Source: Lacihabitans sp. CS3-21 (GTDB taxonomy: Bacteria > Bacteroidota > Bacteroidia > Cytophagales > Spirosomataceae). Taken from it: 61,700 bases of DNA. A program made the position numbers and the translations under genes. A model generated the notes under the pieces. That model searched no databases and was not told where the DNA came from. It saw only the letters and a list, made by a program, of their open reading frames with translations. Shown piece by piece: positions 55,061-61,700 of this stretch (the stretch's first letter is position 1; the number at the start of each line of letters is the position of its first letter). The stretch is from NCBI RefSeq assembly GCF_024343675.1, contig NZ_RJUD01000021.1, positions 1 to 61,700 on the forward strand, given 5' to 3'.

Positions 55061-56323
55061 CTATAATCTATTTTTAGTAATTGTATTAGGTAATACGGCC
55101 TTTATATCATAAATAACCCCATTATAAACTATCAATTTAGAATAGTCCAATTCTAGAAATGAATTATGAGCCACAGTTAAAACGACAGCTTGATAATTGG
55201 AGCAAGGCATATTTATTAAATCAATTTCATACTCATGTGCAACTTCTTCTTTATTTGCCCAAGGATCGTAAACATCCACTTCTAACCCAAAATCCTTCAA
55301 CTCATTGTAGATATCTATTACTCTTGAATTTCTTATATCAGGACAGTTTTCTTTAAAAGTGATTCCTAAAAGTAAAATTTTACTTGAAGAAATATTTAAT
55401 CCATTCTGAATCATCAATTTGATCAATTTATTAGCAACATAGATTCCCATATTGTCATTTATTCTCCTACCAGCTCCAATCAATGCTGGAAAATAACCCA
55501 AACTTTCTGCTTTGTGAATCATATAGTATGGATCTACCCCTATACAATGACCTCCTACTAAGCCGGGTTTAAACTTTAAAAAGTTCCATTTACTTCCCGC
55601 AGCTTCCAAAACATCATTGGTATCAATATTCATTCTTTCGAATATTAGGGCCAATTCGTTTACAAAAGAAATATTGACATCTCTTTGACAATTTTCAATT
55701 AACTTTGCTGCTTCTGCGACCTTTATAGAGTTGGCCTTAAAAGTACCATTTTGAAGAATGGAATTGTAAAGGTCATCGACAAAGTTGGCAATTTCAGGTG
55801 TACTTCCTGAAGTTATTTTTACAATGTTGGTAAGGGTTCTTTCCTTGTCTCCAGGATTTATCCTCTCCGGAGAGTATCCGCAGTAAAAATCTTGATTAAA
55901 GCTAAGTCCACTTACATTTTCTAAAATAGGAACACAGTCTTCTTCCGTACAACCTGGATATACGGTAGATTCATAAATTACGACATCCCCCTTCTTTAAA
56001 AACCCTCCTGTTAGTCGAGATGCAGATAAAATCGGTGTTAGGTCAGGTTTTTTAAAATTATCAATAGGGGTAGGAACCGTAATGATATAAACATTACATT
56101 CGTTCAAGGAATCTGCTTCTGAAGTAAATTTTAATAACTTAGAGTTGGTTAAATCTTCACTTTTCGCTTCCTTGGTTCTATCAAATCCATCCTTCAGTTC
56201 CTTTATTCTGTCAATATTAATATCAAAACCTACGGTAGAATATTTTTTCCCAAATTCTAGAGCTAATGGTAGTCCTACATATCCTAATCCAATTATTCCA
56301 ATCTTTGTGTTCTCAATTTTCAA
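55061..56323 (-). CDS. UDP-HexNAc 6-dehydrogenase (WbpA/WbpO-like)
   Basis: A 420-residue UDP-sugar dehydrogenase: GIIGLGYVGLPLALEFG (NAD-binding), YESTVYPGCTEE, and the catalytic Cys in GLVGGHCIGVDPYYM. It oxidises a UDP-HexNAc to the uronic acid, the entry step for the ManNAc3N-uronic acid branch. The start appears to be TTG at 56323, overlapping the Wzz stop by 4 bases; no ATG precedes the NAD motif. UDP-GlcNAc versus UDP-ManNAc preference cannot be told by eye, but WbpB/WbpE neighbours favour UDP-GlcNAc. Confidence 0.9.
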   Translation of the reverse strand: MKIENTKIGIIGLGYVGLPLALEFGKKYSTVGFDINIDRIKELKDGFDRTKEAKSEDLTNSKLLKFTSEADSLNECNVYIITVPTPIDNFKKPDLTPILSASRLTGGFLKKGDVVIYESTVYPGCTEEDCVPILENVSGLSFNQDFYCGYSPERINPGDKERTLTNIVKITSGSTPEIANFVDDLYNSILQNGTFKANSIKVAEAAKLIENCQRDVNISFVNELALIFERMNIDTNDVLEAAGSKWNFLKFKPGLVGGHCIGVDPYYMIHKAESLGYFPALIGAGRRINDNMGIYVANKLIKLMIQNGLNISSSKILLLGITFKENCPDIRNSRVIDIYNELKDFGLEVDVYDPWANKEEVAHEYEIDLINMPCSNYQAVVLTVAHNSFLELDYSKLIVYNGVIYDIKAVLPNTITKNRL

Positions 56324-57351
56324 GCGAATATCAATTTATAGTTTTTACGAATTAATAATGATACTATAAGTGCTACAACAGCACCCATTACCATTGCCCC
56401 TAATATTATTATGCTCTTCTTTGGCTCACTTTTTAAATTAGGAACCAGAGGCATTTCTAAAATTTTTATCACTGGAGTCTCTTGCTGCATTTTAAGTTTT
56501 GCTTCCTCATATTTTTGCAAAAGTGTATTATAAAACGAAGAAGAAATTTTGTAGTCGGCTTCTATCCGTTCTCTTTGCAAATCGGCAGACTTCATTCTCA
56601 GTGCTGAGGAAGGCATCTGATCGGTGTAAGTAGCCTTTTTGCTTTGAATATTATAGTATTTTCCTTTTGCGGCAGCGAGTTGGTTTTCTAAAAAATCTAA
56701 ATCACGCTTTTCCTTTTCAGTTCTATAAGCTATGATATAATCTGTCAAATAATTCATACTAAAGTGAGTAACATTTGCAGCTACTACTGGATCGGGCATC
56801 TTAACAGCAATACTGATAACACCACTTTTTTTATCATAAGTACAGATTATTCTTGTTTTTAGATTAATTATATTTCTTTCAGTCTGTCTATTTAAAGCTA
56901 TATAATTTGAACTTATTGGAAACCTTAAAATTTGATCTTCCTTATTTAATTTCCCATTTAAGATTTCTTTAAAATAATAATCTTGAAAACTTAATTCGTT
57001 ATTATTTTTATCTTTGATTTTTTCCTGAAACAATCTTAAAAAAAAAGAAGTAGACTTTAGGACATCTGGATACAAATCAGGCCTAATGGCATCTGCTCCA
57101 GAACTAACACTACTCAAATCAACACCAGCGAGTGCAGCTAAACCAGCAAACTGTCCGATTGATCCACTTTTACTCTGTATTTCAGGCAATAGTTTACCTT
57201 CAGTTTTAAATTCTTCCTTTAATGAAAATGAGTAGAAAAACCCAGCTATTGTAAAGAAAAAAATTATACCCATGATTATCCACTTTTCTCTTTTCAGTGT
57301 TAGCCAAAAAGCTATGAAGTTTATTTTTACTAACTTAGGTTCTTGTTCCAT
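56320..57351 (-). CDS. Polysaccharide chain-length regulator (Wzz family)
   Basis: A 343-residue inner-membrane protein with a helix near residues 23-48 (WIIMGIIFFFTIAGFFYSFS), a long coiled-coil periplasmic part, the Pro-rich segment PVIKILEMPLVPNLKSEPKK and a second helix (SIIILGAMVMGAVVALIVSL). It has only a short cytoplasmic tail and no tyrosine-kinase domain, so it is the Wzz rather than the Wzc type. It controls how many repeat units Wzy joins. It is third in the leftward series. Confidence 0.9.
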   Translation of the reverse strand: MEQEPKLVKINFIAFWLTLKREKWIIMGIIFFFTIAGFFYSFSLKEEFKTEGKLLPEIQSKSGSIGQFAGLAALAGVDLSSVSSGADAIRPDLYPDVLKSTSFFLRLFQEKIKDKNNNELSFQDYYFKEILNGKLNKEDQILRFPISSNYIALNRQTERNIINLKTRIICTYDKKSGVISIAVKMPDPVVAANVTHFSMNYLTDYIIAYRTEKEKRDLDFLENQLAAAKGKYYNIQSKKATYTDQMPSSALRMKSADLQRERIEADYKISSSFYNTLLQKYEEAKLKMQQETPVIKILEMPLVPNLKSEPKKSIIILGAMVMGAVVALIVSLLIRKNYKLIFA

Positions 57352-57391
57352 ATGAAAAACTTGAATCTTTATATGAGAATTTATTTACAGG

Positions 57392-59707
57392 CTATTGATT
57401 AGGAATAACTCTTAGAACAATTGAAATGAGAACAGTAGCTATGGAAACTACGGCAGAACTCACAGCAATCCTTTCGGCAGAGGTCCATCTTTGCTTTTTA
57501 TACAAAGGCACGTAAATTTCGGCACCATTCTCAATCTTGGGGAAAGTTTTGATTCCAGCAAAATATTTGGTTTTGCTTATTCTACCGTTACCATATTTTA
57601 CATATATTTTTTTTACATAAGCAGAATCGTTTGTACCTCCAGCCAAACTTACATAATCCTGAAGCTTAAGTGAAGGCTCGTATGGCACAGTGATAGGATT
57701 GTATACATTACCTATGATGGTAACGGTTTCTTTCCTTCTCGGAATGTCTAAAATGTCCCCAGGGTTAAGCAATAAGTTCTGGTTGCTGCTTTTCTCCGAA
57801 AATGCTTTTTTGAGGTCAATGCCCATTTGGATGCCGTTTCGGGTAAACTTGGCACTCCCCAAATCTGCTTGGCCTTTGGTACCCCCTGCTTTTTCTATGA
57901 GGTCAGAAATGCGTTCTTTTTTATCGTTAAGCGTGTAAGGGCCTGGATAATTTACTTCTCCTGAGATGGTGACAGTTTTTTGTTGTTCATATTGCGACAA
58001 TTTTCTCACATATATTCTATCAAAAGCTTGAAGCAGCATATTTTTGTCTTTTTCTAATATACCTAAGGTAGGGCTTACGTCTATTTTGATAATCTGTACG
58101 TTTTGATCGGCATCTCCTCCATCCGCTTTTACCCGTCGGGCAATTTCTATGCGTGAAGCATTGGCCCCATCTTTAAATCCTCCGGCCAACATGATGGCAT
58201 CGGATACCGTTAGGTTATCTACAAAATTAATCACGGATGGTTTATTGATTTCACCGTCTAATTGTATGGTCCTCTTTTCTCTGAGTTCTTCAAAAGATTT
58301 TATCAAAAGGGAGTCGTTCTTTTGCAATAGAATATCCGTACCCGATCCATCTAAAATTTGGGTAAGATTTAAAGGTATAAGCTCAGGGTCTGCATTGGGT
58401 CTTTCTCTGTACAACAAAGCCCTTTCTTTAAATGCCTCTGGCTTTAAGCCTTCCGCTTGGGCTAAAAGCTTTTTGATGGTCATGTTGGTTTCTAGCTCAT
58501 ATTTGCCCGCTCTAAAAATGGCTCCTGATACACTTACTTTGTTTTCGTATCTTTCTAAAAGAGAGTCAACGACTATCATATCTCCCTTGTAAAGTACAAA
58601 CTTAGCATATTCCTCTTTTGGTACTGTCAATATTTTCTTTTCGGTATCTGTGGCCCTGTCTATTCTGATAGCCTTGGCGTAAGCCATTTCGTTGAAACCA
58701 CCCGCAAATGCAAGGACAGCACTTAAATTATCCCCATTTTTAAGTTCATAAATCTTGGGATTTCTCACTGCTCCATTGATAGTAACCCGTTTGTCTACAT
58801 AAGGTATCAAAACCACATCTTGGTCTATCAAGCCAATGTCGTCGGTCAGATCGCCTCTCAATAGAAAATCGTACAAATCTAAAGTTTTGACTTTTTTGCC
58901 TTTTCTAAACACCTCAATGTTTCTCAATGAACCAATATCTGTAGGTCCACCTGCAGCATACAGTACATTAAAAGCAGTTGCCAAAGAAGGAACCGTATAG
59001 GTACCCGGAAAAACCGCCTCGCCAATCACCGTCACTTTTATGCTACGAATTTTGCTCAAGGTCACATCGGCACTGAGTCCTCCACTGCCCAATCCTCCAA
59101 AAAGGGTTTTGAGACGTTGGACAATCTTTATCTTGGCTTGCTCCAGCGTTTGCCCAGCCACAAATATGGGGTTGAGGTTTTCAATTTTTATGTTGCCATC
59201 GGCATTGACTTTGGCATCGTAATGGGCATAAGCATAGCCTGTGATATCAATACTCAACTCGTCGTTTGTACCCAACACATAATTTCTTGGCGTGGCAATA
59301 TTGAGATTGGGTTCGAAATTTAAGGTTTGGTTATTGAAAATGTTCAAGCCAAATATTTTCATTCTTTTGGCTTCGGCAATTACATCTATAATTTGTTTTT
59401 TATTATCTCTGTTTGAAGTTTCAATTTCGGTAGAATCTACTGATCGTGCGAGGGTGGGCTTTACTACCGTGGTTTTTTTGTTGGCTTGCAAAGCCTTTTC
59501 CTTAAATTTGGCTATATCACTGGCGGTATAACCCTTCGCAGCGGCAGCCATCATCAATTGCTCCTCGGTCATGCCGCTCGCTTGTGCCTGCTGCATAAAC
59601 TTTTTGACCTCCTCATCCGACAAATTATCCACAGATTGGGCAAATGAAACCCATGAAATCTGCAATAATAAGAGTACTAAAAAACTTTTGATAATATTTT
59701 GAAACAT
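57392..59707 (-). CDS. Polysaccharide export outer-membrane protein with many SLBB domains (Wza-like)
   Basis: About 771 residues from the ATG at 59707. Signal peptide ends WVSFAQ. The mature part starts with a helical segment, then a polysaccharide-export domain (LGTNDELSIDITGYAYAHYD), followed by about six SLBB-like repeats (VTVIGEAVFPGTYTVPSLAT, TINGAVRNPKIYELKNGD, VSGAIFRAGKYELETNM, LDGEINKPSVINFVDNLT, ISGEVNYPGPYTLNDKKE, IIGNVYNPITVPYEPSLK) and a C-terminal hydrophobic helix. It is about twice the length of E. coli Wza and lacks a lipobox Cys. It forms the export channel for the polysaccharide. Confidence 0.9.
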   Translation of the reverse strand: MFQNIIKSFLVLLLLQISWVSFAQSVDNLSDEEVKKFMQQAQASGMTEEQLMMAAAAKGYTASDIAKFKEKALQANKKTTVVKPTLARSVDSTEIETSNRDNKKQIIDVIAEAKRMKIFGLNIFNNQTLNFEPNLNIATPRNYVLGTNDELSIDITGYAYAHYDAKVNADGNIKIENLNPIFVAGQTLEQAKIKIVQRLKTLFGGLGSGGLSADVTLSKIRSIKVTVIGEAVFPGTYTVPSLATAFNVLYAAGGPTDIGSLRNIEVFRKGKKVKTLDLYDFLLRGDLTDDIGLIDQDVVLIPYVDKRVTINGAVRNPKIYELKNGDNLSAVLAFAGGFNEMAYAKAIRIDRATDTEKKILTVPKEEYAKFVLYKGDMIVVDSLLERYENKVSVSGAIFRAGKYELETNMTIKKLLAQAEGLKPEAFKERALLYRERPNADPELIPLNLTQILDGSGTDILLQKNDSLLIKSFEELREKRTIQLDGEINKPSVINFVDNLTVSDAIMLAGGFKDGANASRIEIARRVKADGGDADQNVQIIKIDVSPTLGILEKDKNMLLQAFDRIYVRKLSQYEQQKTVTISGEVNYPGPYTLNDKKERISDLIEKAGGTKGQADLGSAKFTRNGIQMGIDLKKAFSEKSSNQNLLLNPGDILDIPRRKETVTIIGNVYNPITVPYEPSLKLQDYVSLAGGTNDSAYVKKIYVKYGNGRISKTKYFAGIKTFPKIENGAEIYVPLYKKQRWTSAERIAVSSAVVSIATVLISIVLRVIPNQ

Positions 59708-59859
59708 AGATTTGATTCTGCTTGGATTCACTAAAATATAATAAATTAATACAAAACTACTAAAAGACTTAAAATAAAGGGCTTATAAATTCAAAAAAAT
59801 ACGGCTTTTCCACAGCTTCGCCCTCTCAGTCACATTTTCGAGACTTGTTTTTTTGTTAT

Positions 59860-60330
59860 TTGTTACTGGTTATTGGTTACTGGTTACTGGTAACTTATAA
59901 ACCTTATTTATAACTCGCTAAAATCTTTCGATTTACAATTTCTTACTGCTCCGTTCGTTTGTCAGTTCGAGCGGTATTTGAGAACACATTTTCAAATATT
60001 TAGACTAACTAGTTCTTCAAAGCATCTCAGTGTGCATCTCGACTACGCTCGATGTGACACTTCTCGAAACCTGCGGTCGCAATTTCATACAGATTATCAT
60101 CTGCATTTCATTGTGCTCGATGTGACACATCTCGAAACCTGCGGTCGCAATTTCATTCAGATTATCATCTGAATTTCAATGTGCTCGATGTGACAACCAG
60201 TGTGCTCGAAGTGCCATTGTTCTCAATACAACTCAACACTCACAACTCGTAACTCGTAAACTCCAATAACTAATAACTAATAACTAATAACTAATAACCA
60301 GTTTAACAATAACCAGTAAAAACAACCAAT
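59860..60330 (+). repeat. Composite intergenic repeat, right copy
   Basis: Contains GTTACTGGTTATTGG units (59866-59893), a unit of about 300 bases (59961-60260) and AATAACTAATAAC units (60268-60330). The large unit has GTCAGTTCGAGC, GAGAACACATTTTCAAAT, GGTCGCAATTTCAT and the hairpin ATTCAGAT-TATC-ATCTGAAT; an internal segment of about 85 bases is doubled. It matches the reverse complement of 26079-26545. The 59.7-60.3 kb gap between the wza-like and upxY-like genes holds no gene; a 64-codon frame in it is part of the repeat. Confidence 0.8.
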
Positions 60331-60333
60331 AAC

Positions 60334-60879
60334 CTACTCCGCTCTTTCCAATATCATCTGATCTAGCTTTACTCTTAAAACCAGACCAAGTCCTTCTAAG
60401 GTCATGACCAAGTGTTTGCCTTGTTGCTTTACAATTTTGGCTTCTTGGTTGATAAAACTTCCTGAAAGTATCCTCACTTTCTGCTCTGCTTTATAATGAT
60501 CTACCTCCAACACGTCATGATCAAAATCGTTGAGCCAGCGTTTAATTTCTGCTATTTCTTGATTTCTGACTATAGCTGGTGCACCACACCAATAGATATA
60601 TCTTACCACACTAGACACCGCAAAAACGGCCGCCCTGTTGGCTTCAGTAATATTTACAAATAAATAAGAATTGAATAAAGGAACCTCCACAATTTTCTTC
60701 CTGTCAGACCATTGCTTGGTTTGTAATTTCAGGGGGCAATAGGCCTCAATACCCATCGATTGGAGCATTTCAGCTGCTTTTTTTTCATGCCTGGGTTTTG
60801 TGTAAATAACATACCAGCTGCGGGTAGAATTTTCACTGGTATGGCTAATGGTCAAATTATCTTTGTTATGGGTATCCAT
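60334..60879 (-). CDS. UpxY/NusG-like transcription antiterminator
   Basis: A 181-residue NusG-type protein. The N-terminal domain has WYVIYTKPRHEKKAAEMLQS, PLFNSYLFVNI and VVRYIYWCGAPAIVRNQEI; a KOW-like end follows (VRILSGSFINQEAKIVKQQG). In Bacteroides, UpxY proteins are encoded first in each capsule operon and let RNA polymerase read the whole operon. Here it is also first in a leftward series of 24 genes. The 600-base repeat-rich gap to the wza-like gene is odd and raises the question whether one transcript crosses it. Confidence 0.92.
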   Translation of the reverse strand: MDTHNKDNLTISHTSENSTRSWYVIYTKPRHEKKAAEMLQSMGIEAYCPLKLQTKQWSDRKKIVEVPLFNSYLFVNITEANRAAVFAVSSVVRYIYWCGAPAIVRNQEIAEIKRWLNDFDHDVLEVDHYKAEQKVRILSGSFINQEAKIVKQQGKHLVMTLEGLGLVLRVKLDQMILERAE

Positions 60880-60905
60880 TTTTTCTCAAAATGCACTTAC
60901 AAACG

Positions 60906-60913
60906 CAAAGGTA
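60906..60913 (-). promoter_or_regulatory. Putative -7 promoter element of the polysaccharide locus
   Basis: Read leftward, TACCTTTG fully matches TAnnTTTG. It is 27 bases before the upxY-like ATG. A TTG lies about 24 bases upstream, further than ideal. Confidence 0.5.
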
Positions 60914-60972
60914 TAAATTTTAGCTTAATTGTAATAACCAATCTTTCTAATTTTGATTATTCGGCAAAAAAA

Positions 60973-61000
60973 AAGCCCATGAAAATGAATGCATGGGCTT
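60973..61000 (-). terminator. Terminator of the gene at 61008
   Basis: Stem AAGCCCATG / CATGGGCTT with an 11-base loop and a run of T on the minus strand. It insulates the polysaccharide locus from the gene before it. Confidence 0.85.
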
Positions 61001-61007
61001 TCTGTGG

Positions 61008-61367
61008 TTAGGCATCTTCGTTGACTTTTTTACGCACTTTTCGCTTTATTTGCGATTTTTTAGTGCCTCCAGCCATCTGATACTGATTGGAGTCTTTGCC
61101 AAATTTGGCTGCCACTCCAGTGAGAATTCGTTCTGAGAAATCTCTTAGGGCTTTCTCTTTACTTTCCAAGTTGTTTTTGAGCTCATCAGCAACCGAAAGA
61201 TGCGTATTGTAGGTGTTTAACACCGCTTCTACATCGTCAATAGCTGTTTGAAATTCAACAACTGTAAGACCGTTACCTAGGTCTAAATCTGTGGCAATGG
61301 ATTTCAATCCTGAAATCCTTTGTACCGCTTGTGCCATAGCCACGCTGGCTTTCTTTCTGTAGCTCAT
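61008..61367 (-). CDS. Small helical protein of unknown function
   Basis: A 119-residue protein from the ATG at 61367 (MSYRKKASVAMAQAVQRISG); an upstream start would add 18 hydrophobic residues and is judged unlikely. The centre is helical, with a coiled-coil look (DELKNNLESKEKALRDFSER), and the end is very basic (KKSQIKRKVRKKVNEDA). I do not recognise the family. It is cytoplasmic by appearance and has its own terminator. Confidence 0.65.
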   Translation of the reverse strand: MSYRKKASVAMAQAVQRISGLKSIATDLDLGNGLTVVEFQTAIDDVEAVLNTYNTHLSVADELKNNLESKEKALRDFSERILTGVAAKFGKDSNQYQMAGGTKKSQIKRKVRKKVNEDA

Positions 61368-61471
61368 TGTTTTAGCGTATAAAAAGTTAAAAAAAACCGG
61401 TACGCAGTATATGAATATCAAAAGAAATGACGTAGTATTGAAATTCGAACTTCAATGTACGCATTACAAAG

Positions 61472-61506
61472 GGTCTTTTTCCTCGCGAGAAAAAGGCCTT
61501 TTTTTG
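61472..61506 (+). terminator. Rho-independent terminator on + strand, no gene seen upstream
   Basis: Stem GGTCTTTTTC / GAAAAAGGCC (one G-T pair), 7-base loop, then seven or more T. The only + strand sequence between it and the divergent gene start is about 100 bases. Nothing further is seen from here to 61700. Confidence 0.65.
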
Positions 61507-61700
61507 TGTTCAAAACACTTTTGTTACCGAGCTATACAAATACTTATAGCCTAAACTAAAAATGGAAAAATAACTTAGAAACATTGCGAACCTAGTTTAG
61601 AAATACATTTGGTATACAACCAAAGCTCAAAACCTGATTGGAAACAATATTTTGTTAATAAAAGAATTGCTCTATTAAGTTTGAAAGTTTTAATACATCA

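Noticed and set aside
59978-60172. 64-codon plus-strand frame
   Set aside because: It is part of the repeat, including its internal doubled segment, and shows no protein features.

Overview
The window looks like a piece of a chromosome from the phylum Bacteroidota, most likely order Cytophagales. The evidence is an AT-rich genome without clear Shine-Dalgarno sites, several candidate promoters with the Bacteroidota -7 element TAnnTTTG, a type IX secretion (gliding-type) C-terminal domain, Wzi-like outer-membrane proteins, a UpxY/NusG-like antiterminator and SLBB-rich Wza. No species can be named from the sequence alone.

Region 1 (1-7.7 kb, + strand) is a decayed polymorphic toxin/immunity-like locus. 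A toxin-like protein that begins left of the window ends in a GH19 (chitinase/lysozyme) domain and is followed, with a 4-base overlap, by an exported protein with a C-terminal SH3-like domain. Downstream lie fragments of the toxin's constant region, orphan secreted proteins, a second SH3-tailed protein, an orphan toxin tip and three relics of one IS1-family element.

Region 2 (7.9-15.7 kb) holds a lone LytTR regulator overlapping a surface-protein gene, a divergent LytS-type sensor kinase plus LytTR response regulator, and a large FG-GAP/ASPIC-UnbV lipoprotein with a frameshift near its 3' end. Region 3 (15.7-23.8 kb, - strand) has two very large secreted proteins, one with many Ig-like repeats and one with Asp-box repeats, which share a similar C-terminal domain.

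Region 4 (24-27.4 kb) carries a tRNA-Gly/tRNA-Leu pair with tandem pieces of tRNA-Leu downstream, hisIE, a small 4TM protein, a lipoprotein and two families of intergenic repeats.

Region 5 (27.4-60.9 kb) is a surface-polysaccharide locus. Two Wzi-like genes flank a T9SS-cargo gene on the + strand. A long leftward series of genes starts with a UpxY-like antiterminator and continues through Wza, Wzz, WbpA/WbpE/WbpB/WbpI-type enzymes (UDP-ManNAc3N-uronic acid branch), a sugar N-formyltransferase with a separate ankyrin protein, Wzx, Wzy, glycosyltransferases, a WbpG/HisH/HisF-type amidation trio, an acyltransferase, the FnlA/FnlB/FnlC set for UDP-L-FucNAc with a WbuB-like transferase, a WecA-like initiating transferase, a fibre-like surface protein and a WbpM/CapD-type dehydratase. 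The gene content resembles the Pseudomonas aeruginosa O5 wbp type, but the expected WbpD acetyltransferase is not seen and a formyltransferase is present instead. Inverted copies of a composite repeat lie on either side of the locus.

The most noteworthy points are the formyltransferase plus split ankyrin pair inside an amidination-type pathway, the toxin/immunity cassette array, and the repeat families around the polysaccharide locus and the tRNA pair. All functions are read from sequence motifs by eye; no database search was possible.
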